Assembly (NCBI GenBank): GCA_963737835.1
Contig: CAVTUH010000001.1
Coordinates: 62,001 to 126,000, forward strand
Direction: 5' to 3'
Length of the DNA stretch: 64,000 nucleotides
Source: Palsa-1248 sp963737835
GTDB lineage: Bacteria; Gemmatimonadota; Gemmatimonadetes; Gemmatimonadales; Gemmatimonadaceae
This document shows, in pieces, positions 16,661 through 25,340 of the stretch. The notes beneath the pieces were generated by a model. That model saw only the letters and a list, made by a program, of their open reading frames with translations, made no database searches and had not been told where the DNA came from. Position numbers and translations under genes: made by a program. Each line of letters opens with the position of its first letter. The stretch's first letter is position 1.

Positions 16661-18052
16661 TCACGTCGCTGCGCCGCCAGTCGGTGCGTGGTCGGAAGTG
16701 TCCCCGGCCGTCGACTCCCCTTCACCGGTGGCCCCCCCGCTGGCCTCCTCGTTCGAGCCCTCCTCTGTCAACTCGTCAATGATGGCCATGATCCGATCCG
16801 CTTCCTCGGGCGCAATGCCTGGCAGTCGAAGCAGATCCTCGCGCTCGAGATCGATCACGTCGTTCAGCGTGCGATAACCAGCATCCTCGAGGACGGCCAC
16901 GGTTGCCGTCTCGAGTCCCTGAATCTCGGACAACTTCACGTCCGCCGCGTCGTCGCGGGTCTCTTCAGGCAGCGGCGCAAACAACGGCGCCTCGCCCGCG
17001 CGCTCGAGCCACTCGCGACTGGAATAGAGGTCGATCTTCCATCCCGTCAACTCCGAGGCGAGCCGTACGTTCTGGCCATTGCGCCCGATCGCAAGGGAGA
17101 GCTGATCCTCGTCCACGACGGCCTGGATCGTCTTCGTCGCCGGGTCGCTGAACACGCGCGCGACCCGTGCAGGGGCGAGCGCGAGCTTCGCGAACCTCTC
17201 GGGGTCCGCCGACCAGGGAACGATGTCGATCCGTTCTCCCCCCAGCTCGTTCACCACGGCCTGCACGCGAGAGCCCTTCAAGCCGACGCACGCTCCGACC
17301 GGATCGATCGAATCGTCGCGCGAGACGACGGCGATCTTGGTCCGGCTGCCGACTTCCCGCGCGGAGGCGCGAATCTCGACAATGCCCTGCTGGATTTCCG
17401 GCACCTCGAGGCGGAACAACGCCTGCACGAAGAGCGGATCGCCACGGCTCAGAATGAGTCGTGGCCCCTTGGGGGTCTCTTCGACCCGCTTGAGGACCGC
17501 CCGGATCGGCTCACCCTGATGAAAGTGCTCGCGGTGGTTCTGGTCCCGGTACGGGATGATCGCTTCCGCCTCCCGGAACTTGTTGAGCATCACGACCAGT
17601 TTGCCGCGCTCGATCTGCTGGATCTCACCCGAGAGCAGTTCGCCGACGCGTCCACTGAACTCGTCGCGAATCTTGGTGCGCTCCCCTTCGCGCACACGCT
17701 GGATGATCCGCTGCTTCGCTGCCTGGACCGCGGTACGGCCGAATTCCTGAAAATCGATCGGGATCTCCATGGTATCACCGACCTGGAACTCAGCATCCTC
17801 GTAGCGCGCTTCCTCGAGCGACACTTCGCGGCTCGAATCCTCGACGTTCTCGACAACGGTCTTCAGCACGCGGATATCAATCGATCCACGATCGTCGTCG
17901 ATCGCGACCTCGGCCTGCACGTTGGGACCGTGCTTCTTGGCCAACGCGGCCTTGATGCCGTCCTCGAGCAGCCCGTGCAACTCACTGCGGCCAAGCTGCT
18001 TCGAATTCGACAACTCGCGGATCGCGGCAAGAATCTCAGTCGAACCGACCAT
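16661..18052 (-). CDS. nusA: Transcription termination/antitermination protein NusA
   Basis: NusA binds RNA polymerase and nascent RNA to control pausing, termination and antitermination. The ATG at 18052 starts VGSTEILAAIRELSNSKQLG. The N-domain is followed by an S1 domain (GELLSGEIQQIERGKLVVML) and KH domains with DPVGACVGLKGSRVQAVVNELGGERIDIV (in parts: DPVGACVGLKGSRV; LGGERIDIVPWS). The C-terminus contains two helix-hairpin-helix-like blocks (LSEIQGLETATVAVL and LLRLPGIAPEEADRIM) and an acidic Gly/Thr tail. Length 463 is typical. It follows rimP with a 17-bp overlap. Confidence 0.97.
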   Translation of the reverse strand: MVGSTEILAAIRELSNSKQLGRSELHGLLEDGIKAALAKKHGPNVQAEVAIDDDRGSIDIRVLKTVVENVEDSSREVSLEEARYEDAEFQVGDTMEIPIDFQEFGRTAVQAAKQRIIQRVREGERTKIRDEFSGRVGELLSGEIQQIERGKLVVMLNKFREAEAIIPYRDQNHREHFHQGEPIRAVLKRVEETPKGPRLILSRGDPLFVQALFRLEVPEIQQGIVEIRASAREVGSRTKIAVVSRDDSIDPVGACVGLKGSRVQAVVNELGGERIDIVPWSADPERFAKLALAPARVARVFSDPATKTIQAVVDEDQLSLAIGRNGQNVRLASELTGWKIDLYSSREWLERAGEAPLFAPLPEETRDDAADVKLSEIQGLETATVAVLEDAGYRTLNDVIDLEREDLLRLPGIAPEEADRIMAIIDELTEEGSNEEASGGATGEGESTAGDTSDHAPTGGAAT

Positions 18053-18413
18053 TGCGACTCCCATCGTCCGTGTGAACGTCGGCGGGTCCGCTGTGCGGGA
18101 CCTCCGACTCATGCAGGTGCTGCGAGGGCGCGTGCGCGGCGTGTTGCCTTGGTGCGTCGCCAGGTGAGGAGACCTGCAACTCGTAGCGACGGCCGGCGAA
18201 GGGGGCCGCCTCTCCCGACGCTGCGTCCAACCGCGCCTCGACGGCGCGGGATACGCGGACGCAATCGGCGATGCTCACGCGCTCGCCGTCGCGTCGGTCG
18301 ATACGCAACTCCAGGACTGGGCGCGACTTGGTGCCGCCCTGCCGGAGGACCACGATATCGTAACCTATCGCGTCAACTTCGCGTTCGACAATGCTTTCCA
18401 GGTCTTTGTTCAT
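18036..18413 (-). CDS. rimP: Ribosome maturation factor RimP, apparently lacking the C-terminal domain
   Basis: RimP helps assemble the 30S subunit. The ATG at 18413 gives NKDLESIVEREVDAIGYDIVVL, followed by VLELRIDRRDGERVSIADCVRVSRAVEARLD, matching the RimP N-terminal alpha/beta domain, which ends at YELQVSSPG. After this the protein should continue with 'DRPL...' and an SH3-like domain of about 70 residues. Instead it ends with an unrelated His/Ser-rich stretch of about 36 residues. None of the three frames between 18155 and the nusA start encodes an SH3 domain; only about 100 bp are available. This looks like a real or assembled deletion, or a lineage-specific short form. Confidence 0.75.
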   Translation of the reverse strand: MNKDLESIVEREVDAIGYDIVVLRQGGTKSRPVLELRIDRRDGERVSIADCVRVSRAVEARLDAASGEAAPFAGRRYELQVSSPGDAPRQHAAHAPSQHLHESEVPHSGPADVHTDDGSRNGRFD

Positions 18414-18575
18414 GTATCCCGGGAGATCGCCTCGCCGACTGCGCAGACCGAAAACGGAATAAAAAAATGTGGGGAACCTCCCCCACATTCAGCCGGGAAC
18501 GCCTAATGTCCCCAGTGCCAGAAACTTAGCGTGTTGCGCTCGCAGGTCAAGCAGGGTTGGGACACCAAACGGCGC

Positions 18576-18681
18576 GGTCAGGGGTCAGGGGTCAGGGGTC
18601 GGGGAACAAATCGGAAGGCCAGCCGCTGCGTATCGCGACTCGCCCTCTGCGTTATTCCCTGGTCCCTGACCCCTGGCCCGG
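18576..18681. repeat. Heptamer-flanked intergenic element (GGTCAGG type)
   Basis: Four tandem heptamers (GGTCAGG three times, then GGTCGGG; 18576-18603) are followed by AAGGCCAGCC and, about 40 bp later, by three complementary heptamers (CCCTGGT, CCCTGAC, CCCTGGC; 18657-18677). It lies just after the pgeF stop (18693) and upstream of rimP, so it may terminate the murA-pgeF transcript. The inner core is less palindromic than at 35166 or 55094. Confidence 0.75.
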
Positions 18682-18692
18682 CAGTTTGCCTT

Positions 18693-19469
18693 CTAGCGCT
18701 CGACCGGCGACGCGATCGCCGCTACCTGGCGACCTGAATCTCCCGCGCGGTGGGAGAAGAAAAGCGCGTTGTCGCACCGAGTGCAGAACGGACTGGTCGT
18801 CACGTGCCGCACGCCAGCGGACGCAGCCTGGTGGGCAAGGAGGGCGCGCAGATCGACTGTGCGCGACGCGCCCGGTTGCGAACCGGTGAGTTGGGTGTAG
18901 ACGTCCGTTCCCACCTCATAACAGTCCCCGCAGATGGCGGGGCCCAAGTGCACGCGCACCTCTGCGGGCGACAATCCGTGCTCGTGGAATACAGCGAGTG
19001 CGACGCGCAGGATGCCGGCCGCCGTGCCGCGCCAGCCCGCATGGACGAGGCCGACCGCGCCTGAGGGATGCGCCAGGAAGACAGGCACGCAGTCGGCGAC
19101 CGTGACGCCCAGCCCAATGCCCGGCTCGTCCGCGAAGTGGCCATCCCCTTCGTCGGCGCGCAGCCACCCAGCCCACCCTGGGCCGTGTTGTAGTACGCGA
19201 GTGCCGTGGACCTGCTTCGCCGTGGCAAATCGAGACCCGGGGCCACCTGCGCCGGCAGCCTGGCGCAGCGCCTCCCAGCGAAGGAGTACCTCGCCGACTG
19301 GAGCCTCGCCGTTGAGCGCGAGGTCTCCGGCTGCGCGGGTGCTGATGACGGCGCGCACCCCGAACGGCGCAAAATCATCGATCTCGATGTATCGCGCTCG
19401 GGCGCGGCCGTTCGCTTCGGCTGCGGCCCCCACAGCGGATGTCACCCCGACTGCCTCATCCCCGCGCAT
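18693..19469 (-). CDS. pgeF: Purine nucleoside phosphorylase/peptidoglycan editing factor (PgeF/YfiH, laccase-domain family)
   Basis: This is the DUF152 family, now known as zinc-dependent purine nucleosidase/adenosine deaminase-like enzymes and, in E. coli, as a cytoplasmic editor of mis-built peptidoglycan precursors. The metal-site blocks are present: AKQVHGTRV, VTVADCVPVFL, VGLVHAGWRGTAAGIL and LGPAICGDCYEVG. The last part keeps the characteristic RCDNALFFSHRAGDSGRQVA. The ATG ATG pair at 19472/19469 is the likely start and overlaps the murA 3' end by about 14 bp. An operon with murA is consistent with the cell-wall role. Confidence 0.9.
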   Translation of the reverse strand: MRGDEAVGVTSAVGAAAEANGRARARYIEIDDFAPFGVRAVISTRAAGDLALNGEAPVGEVLLRWEALRQAAGAGGPGSRFATAKQVHGTRVLQHGPGWAGWLRADEGDGHFADEPGIGLGVTVADCVPVFLAHPSGAVGLVHAGWRGTAAGILRVALAVFHEHGLSPAEVRVHLGPAICGDCYEVGTDVYTQLTGSQPGASRTVDLRALLAHQAASAGVRHVTTSPFCTRCDNALFFSHRAGDSGRQVAAIASPVER

Positions 19470-20751
19470 CATCCACGCGACGGATGCGCGCGCCGAGTGC
19501 ATTGAGTCGCTCGTCGATGCGCTCGTAGCCCCGGTCGATCTGCCGCACGTTGTTGATGGTGCTCGTTCCCCGAGCGCACAGCGCGGCGAGCAAGATCGCC
19601 ATGCCCGCACGGATATCCGGAGACTCGACCGTGGCCGCGCGGAGCTCCGATGGACCGGCGACGAGCGCGCGGTGCGGGTCGCAGAGCACGATGCGTGCGC
19701 CCATGCCGATCAACTTGTCCACGAAGAACATGCGCGACTCAAACATCTTCTCATGCATGAGAATCAATCCCTTGCACTGCGTCGCCGTGACAATCGCGAT
19801 CGACATCAAATCCGCCGGGAACGCGGGCCACGGCTGGTCTTCGAGCTTCGGGACGTGGCCACCCAGGTCCGCAAGGATCTCCCGCGGTTGATTGGCTCCG
19901 ACGAGCAGGTCGGCGCCGTCGATTTCGCAGATCACGCCGAGTCGCTCGAAGCCCATCCGAACGGAGCGAAGGTGCTCGACCCCCGCATCCGCGATGCGCA
20001 GCGACGAGCACGTAACCGCCGCCATGCCGATAAACGAACCGACCTCAATGTGATCCGGGCCGACGCGATGACGCCCGCCCGACAAGAGCTGCTTGCCGTG
20101 GACGGTCATCGTGTTCGTGCCGATTCCTTCGATCTCGGCCCCGAGCGTGAGGAGAAACCGGGCGAGATCCTGCACGTGCGGCTCGCTTGCCGCGTTGCGC
20201 AACACGGTGGTGCCTTCCGCGACGGCCGCCGCCATCAAGGCGTTTTCGGTGGCAGTCACGCTCGGCTCGTCCAGAAACACGTCGGCGCCGCGCAGGCGCT
20301 TCGCGCGCAGGTGAAAGCCACCGTCGACTGCTGTCGTCGCCCCGAGCTGCTCGAGTGCCAGGAAATGCGTATCCACGCGGCGGCGTCCGATCACGTCGCC
20401 ACCGGGCGGAGGGAGGAACACCTCCCCGCACCGGAACAGCAGGGGGCCGGCCAGCAGGATCGACGCGCGGATACTGGCGCAGAGTTGTGGGTCGAGCGCC
20501 GCACAGTGGACCTTGGCGGCGTGCACGCGGAGCGAGTTGCGTGCAGTCCACTCGATGTCGGTGCCAAGGGATCGAACCAGATCGACGAGCGTCTCGGTAT
20601 CTGCGATGCGCGGGATATTATCGAGCTCGACCGGCTGGTCTGTCAGCAGCGCAGCCGCGATGATGGGCAGCGCCGCGTTTTTGTTACCTGACGGCCGGAT
20701 CGTCCCATTAAGAGGGTGGCCGCCCTCGACCAGAAATCGCGTGGGAGACAT
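19456..20751 (-). CDS. murA: UDP-N-acetylglucosamine 1-carboxyvinyltransferase MurA, with Asp at the fosfomycin-target position
   Basis: MurA transfers enolpyruvate from PEP to UDP-GlcNAc, the first committed step of peptidoglycan synthesis. The 431-residue product starts FLVEGGHPLNGTIRPSGNKNAALP (Lys24/Asn25 of the PEP site). At residues 116-121 it reads PPGGDVIG; in most bacteria this loop is PGGCAIG. The fosfomycin-alkylated Cys is thus Asp119 here, as in Mycobacterium and Chlamydia. Later blocks include TATENALMAA (NVT-like) and ITVTGTQ-type strands (DLMSIAIVTATQCKG), then NVRQIDRGYERIDERLNALGA. The enzyme should be active and naturally fosfomycin-insensitive (inference from those species). 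Confidence 0.97.
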   Translation of the reverse strand: MSPTRFLVEGGHPLNGTIRPSGNKNAALPIIAAALLTDQPVELDNIPRIADTETLVDLVRSLGTDIEWTARNSLRVHAAKVHCAALDPQLCASIRASILLAGPLLFRCGEVFLPPPGGDVIGRRRVDTHFLALEQLGATTAVDGGFHLRAKRLRGADVFLDEPSVTATENALMAAAVAEGTTVLRNAASEPHVQDLARFLLTLGAEIEGIGTNTMTVHGKQLLSGGRHRVGPDHIEVGSFIGMAAVTCSSLRIADAGVEHLRSVRMGFERLGVICEIDGADLLVGANQPREILADLGGHVPKLEDQPWPAFPADLMSIAIVTATQCKGLILMHEKMFESRMFFVDKLIGMGARIVLCDPHRALVAGPSELRAATVESPDIRAGMAILLAALCARGTSTINNVRQIDRGYERIDERLNALGARIRRVDDARG

Positions 20752-20921
20752 GACAGATGCAGCAGGTGGCAGGGGTGAGCAGACAAAGCGACGTCGAAAG
20801 GAACGACAGCAAGAGGACGAGTGGAAGGAGTGTCGATCACGTTTCCTCTTTCACTGACGACCGGGCCAGCGCCGTGCTGCTGACCCTGGTGGGTGTCAGT
20901 GTGCCGCGCTAGATACAACAC

Positions 20922-21554
20922 ATGACCGAACCGTCGGCCTTTCAGAACGTCGTCGCGGTCGCGAACGGCGTGCTGTCGATCGTAGCATGCCTCCTTCTGA
21001 TCGGGGTGGCTATCGGCGGCTTCCTCGCGTGGCGGGCGTTGGGCCGTGCGCGGGGGCAGCTCGCGGTCGTCCAGCGGGATCTGGTGCCGCTGCTCGCTAC
21101 GCTGGGGCGGGTGGCCCGAAACCTCGAGGGGGCGACCGCCACGATCCACTCGGATGTACAGGCCATACATGAAACGGTGGGCGACGCGAACGACCGGGCG
21201 CGTGCCGCCATTCAGGGAGCCGACCAGCGGTTGCGGCGGCTCGACGCCGTGGTCGGCGCGGCGCAAACCGAGGTTGAGGAAGCGCTGGTCGACGTAGTCG
21301 CCGCGGCACGGGGGCTGCGTGCAGGGGCATCAGTGCTGCGTGGCATCCTTGGCCTGGCTGACCGGGTCGACGGATCGGCGCCGAGGGTGCCCGATTCGCC
21401 ATCCGGGTCCGCGGCCGATTCCGATCTCTCGCAGCCAGACGAGTTGGGGGAGTCGCACGAGACGGAGGGCGTGGGTCATGCGCGGGAGGTCCAGCGACCA
21501 GCCGTCGAGAAAGCGTCGGGGCCTCGAACCCGGTCCCGGCGGAGCCGACTCTGA
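20922..21554 (+). CDS. Hypothetical membrane-anchored coiled-coil protein (DUF948-like)
   Basis: The 210-residue protein has one N-terminal transmembrane helix (about 11-37, VVAVANGVLSIVACLLLIGV). A long amphipathic helical region follows with regular Leu/Val/Ala spacing (QRDLVPLLATLGRVARNLEGATATIHSDVQ in parts), up to about residue 145. The tail is a disordered acidic/Ser-Pro stretch ending RTRSRRSRL. This shape resembles DUF948 or MCP-like coiled-coil membrane proteins; a function is not known. It is the first gene of a two-gene plus-strand unit with the phospholipase-like gene 20 bp downstream, and is divergent from murA. Confidence 0.65.
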   Translation: MTEPSAFQNVVAVANGVLSIVACLLLIGVAIGGFLAWRALGRARGQLAVVQRDLVPLLATLGRVARNLEGATATIHSDVQAIHETVGDANDRARAAIQGADQRLRRLDAVVGAAQTEVEEALVDVVAAARGLRAGASVLRGILGLADRVDGSAPRVPDSPSGSAADSDLSQPDELGESHETEGVGHAREVQRPAVEKASGPRTRSRRSRL

Positions 21555-21574
21555 CGCCTGAGCGTCGCGCCGCG

Positions 21575-22510
21575 GTGTCTCGGAGCCGAGCGGTGGGTCT
21601 GGGTGTCATCCTGACCGGGGTCGTGATCGCACTCGCACTCACCCCCACGACTGCGTACGCCTGGACGCCTGGTACTCACGTCTTTTTGGGCGAGGCGGTC
21701 ATGCGCTCACTCGACGTGCTCCCGACCGGCGTTTCGGATCTGTTGCGGGCATTCCCGTACGAATTCCTGTACGGCTCCATTGCGGCGGACACCAGTATTG
21801 CCAAGAAGTATGCCCCGGTCGGCCGGCACTGCCACTCCTGGCGCGTCGGCCTCGAGATCTTCGAGCGCGCCGAGGACACGCCGCTCCGCGCGTTTGCCTT
21901 CGGGTACCTCGCCCACCTGGCGGCCGACGCGGTCGCGCACAACTACTTTGTGCCGCGCCAGCTGGCACTGACATCCAGCACCACGGCGCTGGGACACAGC
22001 TACTGGGAGAGTCGGTTCGAGACCCACTTGGGCGAGGGTTACAGCCGGCGCGCGCACGACCTGCTGGCGGGCGACCACCTGAGTGCCGACGCCCATCTCG
22101 ATCGCATTTTAAGTCCGACCATCTTCAGCACCCAGACCAATCGGCGGATCTTCCGCGGGATGGTCTACGTCACCGACACGGAGTCGTGGCAGCGCATCTT
22201 CCAGATCGTCGCCGAGAACAGCCGCTGGGATCTGCCTGATGAGGACGTCGGGTCCTACATGGCGCGCTCCTACGACTTCATCATCGATCTGCTGAAGCGC
22301 TTCGACCGCTCCGAGCCGTTTTCGCTCGATCCGTCCGGTGATGAGCCGCTGCGACGCGCCAAGCGCGTCCGTCGAGCCGCGCTCCGCCGCGGTCGCACGC
22401 ACGTCGAAGATGAGGCCGTCCGTCATTTCGGGCTGCCGGCGTCGACGCTGCCGTACGCTGCGGCGCTGGCGGCGCCGCTCTATCCGCCGAGGCGCTTGGC
22501 CAACAGCTGA
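21575..22510 (+). CDS. Zinc-dependent phospholipase C-like protein
   Basis: The 311-residue protein has an N-terminal signal peptide (VILTGVVIALALTPTTAYA) and a mature start WTPGTH, the usual first metal ligands (Trp N-terminus and His) of the zinc-dependent PLC/S1-P1 nuclease fold. Further ligand candidates are VGRHCHSW and FGYLAHLAADAVAHNYFVP, the latter the family's H-x3-D-x3-H block. Most proteins of this type in environmental bacteria are uncharacterised, so substrate is unknown. The start is a GTG at 21575; another GTG at 21593 is possible. The 3' end overlaps gatB by 31 bp (convergent). Confidence 0.75.
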   Translation: MSRSRAVGLGVILTGVVIALALTPTTAYAWTPGTHVFLGEAVMRSLDVLPTGVSDLLRAFPYEFLYGSIAADTSIAKKYAPVGRHCHSWRVGLEIFERAEDTPLRAFAFGYLAHLAADAVAHNYFVPRQLALTSSTTALGHSYWESRFETHLGEGYSRRAHDLLAGDHLSADAHLDRILSPTIFSTQTNRRIFRGMVYVTDTESWQRIFQIVAENSRWDLPDEDVGSYMARSYDFIIDLLKRFDRSEPFSLDPSGDEPLRRAKRVRRAALRRGRTHVEDEAVRHFGLPASTLPYAAALAAPLYPPRRLANS

Positions 22511-23925
22511 TTGACGCGTTTCGGGTCGGCGCGTCCCTGGGATTTCTTCATCACCTGTCCCACGAGCGGCCCTTGCAGCTTTCGCTCGCCCGCCAGATAG
22601 CGCTGCGCCTCCGCTGGATTTTCGGCTAATACCTCATCGATCCACCGTTCGAGCGCGCTCTCGTCGCCCACTTGGGTAACGGCCAACCGCTGAGCGACAC
22701 GCCCCGCGTCCTCCCCGCTCCGCACCATCTCGGCAAACACGGTCTTTGCGGCAGTGTGACTCACCGTGCCCGACCGGACGAGGGCCAGCAGTCCGCTCAG
22801 AGTCGTTGGGGACAGGGGGAAGTGCGCGATGTCCAGGTTGTGCGCGTTGAGATACGCGAGCACTTCGCTGAGGACCCAATTGGCACTGGCCTTCGCGTCA
22901 CCGTGGGCGGAGGCCACGGCCTCGAAGTATTCGCCCAGGCGAGGCTGATCGACCAGCGGATCGATCTCGCCGACCGACAGGGTGAACTTTTCCGCGTAGC
23001 GAGCGCGGCGTGCGCCGGGAAGCTCGGGGAGCGAATCACGGGCCGCAGCGATTCGGTCGCTCGTGATCACGAGCGCGGGCAGATCGGGCTCGGGAAAGTA
23101 GCGGTAGTCATGGCTTTCCTCCTTGGAGCGCGCGGGTCGGACGACCGCGCGTGCGGCATCCCACAGCATCGTCTGCTGTTCGACCCGCTCGCCCCGTTCG
23201 AGCAGCGCGCACTGCCGCTGGAATTCAGCCGCAAGCGCGCGCTCTACGTAGCCGAAGGAGTTGAGATTCTTCACTTCGGTCTTCGTACCGAGCGTAGTCG
23301 CACCGACCGGTCGCGCGCTGACATTGGCGTCGACGCGCAAGCTGCCCTCTTCCATGTTCACATCGCTCACGCCGATGTATTCCATGGTTTGCTTGAGCGT
23401 GCGGAGGTACCGCCCAGCCTCGGCTGCGGACCGCATATCCGGCTCGCTCACGATCTCGATCAGCGGGACGCCTGCCCGATTCAAGTCGATCGCCGTGGCG
23501 TCGGGATACCGGTCGTGGATCGACTTGCCGGCATCCTCTTCGAGATGCACACGGGTGATGCGCACAGCGCGATCACCGATTGACAGCGATCCGGCGGTCG
23601 CGAGCGGCCGATCGTACTGAGAGATCTGGTATCCCTTGGGCAAGTCGGGATAGAAGTAATGCTTGCGGGCAAAAATCGATTCATGATGCACTGTGCAGCC
23701 CAGCGCGATCGCCGCGCGTACCGCGAGGTCGACGGCGCGCGCGTTGAGCACCGGCAGCGCCCCAGGCAGCGCCAGGCACACCGGACAGACGTTGGTATTC
23801 GGCGGCGCGCCATAGGCGGCCGAGCACGAGCAGAACGCCTTGGTGGTCGTCTTGAGCTGGACGTGGACCTCGAGGCCCACGACCATCTCGTAGCTCACGG
23901 CGAGACCGGCGGTCGCTGCGCTCAT
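22480..23925 (-). CDS. gatB: Asp-tRNA(Asn)/Glu-tRNA(Gln) amidotransferase subunit B
   Basis: GatB binds misacylated tRNA and phosphorylates the Glu or Asp side chain in GatCAB. The 481-residue product shows YEMVVGLEVHVQLKTTTKAFC, CSAAYGAPPNTNVCPVCLALPG (in parts; Cys residues C-C-C-C of the zinc site), YFYPDLPKGYQISQY, and LIEIVSEPDMRSAAEAGRYL. The GatB/Yqey tail helical domain ends GQVMKKSQGRADPKRVNQLL. It overlaps gatA by 4 bp. Together with gatA and gatC this suggests that Gln-tRNA and/or Asn-tRNA are made by transamidation. Confidence 0.97.
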   Translation of the reverse strand: MSAATAGLAVSYEMVVGLEVHVQLKTTTKAFCSCSAAYGAPPNTNVCPVCLALPGALPVLNARAVDLAVRAAIALGCTVHHESIFARKHYFYPDLPKGYQISQYDRPLATAGSLSIGDRAVRITRVHLEEDAGKSIHDRYPDATAIDLNRAGVPLIEIVSEPDMRSAAEAGRYLRTLKQTMEYIGVSDVNMEEGSLRVDANVSARPVGATTLGTKTEVKNLNSFGYVERALAAEFQRQCALLERGERVEQQTMLWDAARAVVRPARSKEESHDYRYFPEPDLPALVITSDRIAAARDSLPELPGARRARYAEKFTLSVGEIDPLVDQPRLGEYFEAVASAHGDAKASANWVLSEVLAYLNAHNLDIAHFPLSPTTLSGLLALVRSGTVSHTAAKTVFAEMVRSGEDAGRVAQRLAVTQVGDESALERWIDEVLAENPAEAQRYLAGERKLQGPLVGQVMKKSQGRADPKRVNQLLAKRLGG

Positions 23926-25340
23926 GCCGCCACCACCGCCGCTGGTGCGACGGCGCAGCTTCGTTCGAGTGCTGCGGCCCCCACGAACATCATCTCCTCA
24001 CCGAAATGGGGGGCGATGAGCTGACCGCCCACCGGGAGCCCGTGCGCCAGCCCGATCGGAACTGATATTGCCGGTACCCCCGCGAGGTTGGCGGTCGCCG
24101 TGAAGATGTCGTTCAGATACATCTCGTACGGATCCGATATCGCCCCGATCGGGAAGGCCGGTGCCGGTGTCGTCGGTGTGAAGAGCAGGTCGACCCCCGA
24201 CGCGAAGACCTGCCGGAAATCCCGCGTGACGAGTGCCCGTACTTCCTGCGCGCGCCGGTAGTACGCGTCGTAGTAGCCCGACGACAGCACGTACGTCCCG
24301 AGCAAAATGCGTCGTGTCACCTCGGGGCCGAAGCCGTCGGATCGCGTGCCCTCGTACATCGCCGCCAGCGCGTCCGCCTCCACACGCAGGCCGTAACGAA
24401 CGCCATCGAAGCGGGCGAGATTGGACGACGCTTCGGCGGGCGCGACGATGTAGTACACGGGAATCGCGTAGTCCGTGTGCGGCAACGACACGTCCCGGAT
24501 TGTCGCGCCAAGCTTCGTGAGCTCGGCCAGCGCCGCGTCGCAGCGCTCGCGAATCTCGCTATCCAGTCCCGGGGGGAAGTACTCCCGCGGCCGGCCGATC
24601 ACGCGCCCCGCGAGCGGGCTCGCGCCGTCCGAGCCGCGAGCCGCAGCGGCACTATAGTTGGGGACCGCGAGAGGCGCCGATGTCGCGTCGTACGGATCGC
24701 GGCCCGCGATGACCCGCAGTCCGAGTGCAGCGTCGGTCACCGTGCGACCGAAGACCCCGACCTGGTCCAGCGAGGACGCGAAGGCAACGAGCCCATACCG
24801 ACTCACGCGACCGTACGTCGGCTTGACGCCCACGACCCCACAGAAGCTCGCGGGTTGGCGCACCGATCCCCCGGTCTCTGAGCCCAGGGCGATGGATACG
24901 ATTCCCGCCGCGACAGCCGCCGCCGAGCCGCCGGACGATCCACCCGGCACTCTCGACGGGTCGACCGGGTTGCGTGTCGGGCCGTAGGCACTGTGCTCGG
25001 TCGACGACCCCATGGCGAATTCGTCCATGTTGGTCGTGCAGAGGACGACGGCGCCAGCATCGCGCAGTCGTCGCACAACGGTCGCTTCATACGGGCTGAC
25101 ATAGCCCTTGAGGATGCGCGACGCGCACGTCGTGGGCAGATCGCCCGTAGCGATATTGTCCTTGATGGCCACCGGCACGCCCCGGAGTGGCTGGCGGATC
25201 GGGTTGGCCAGATCTGCCTCCGCTGCGGCGGCGTCCCGTTCCGCGTTGGGGTTTTGCGTCACGATCAGATTGAGGCCGTCACGGCCCGCGTGCACTTCTG
25301 CGGCGCGTGCCAGCGCCGCGCGCACCCGCTCGACGCTCAC
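23922..25340 (-). CDS. gatA: Asp-tRNA(Asn)/Glu-tRNA(Gln) amidotransferase subunit A
   Basis: GatA is the amidase that frees ammonia from glutamine. The amidase-signature catalytic residues are visible: Lys60 in PVAIKDNIATGD, the Ser of VPGGSSGGSAAA (133-139) and the nucleophile Ser159 in SETGGSVRQPA. Downstream are GVKPTYGRVSRYGLVAFASSLDQVG (in parts) and TPTTPAPAFPIG. Length 472 is normal. It overlaps gatC by 4 bp and gatB by 4 bp, so the three subunits are translationally coupled. Confidence 0.97.
   Translation of the reverse strand: MSVERVRAALARAAEVHAGRDGLNLIVTQNPNAERDAAAAEADLANPIRQPLRGVPVAIKDNIATGDLPTTCASRILKGYVSPYEATVVRRLRDAGAVVLCTTNMDEFAMGSSTEHSAYGPTRNPVDPSRVPGGSSGGSAAAVAAGIVSIALGSETGGSVRQPASFCGVVGVKPTYGRVSRYGLVAFASSLDQVGVFGRTVTDAALGLRVIAGRDPYDATSAPLAVPNYSAAAARGSDGASPLAGRVIGRPREYFPPGLDSEIRERCDAALAELTKLGATIRDVSLPHTDYAIPVYYIVAPAEASSNLARFDGVRYGLRVEADALAAMYEGTRSDGFGPEVTRRILLGTYVLSSGYYDAYYRRAQEVRALVTRDFRQVFASGVDLLFTPTTPAPAFPIGAISDPYEMYLNDIFTATANLAGVPAISVPIGLAHGLPVGGQLIAPHFGEEMMFVGAAALERSCAVAPAAVVAA

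Noticed and set aside
16688..18529. A 613-codon open frame on the plus strand
   Set aside because: Antisense to nusA and rimP; no recognisable domain.
18934..20691. A 585-codon open frame on the plus strand
   Set aside because: Antisense of pgeF and murA; the sense genes carry conserved motifs.
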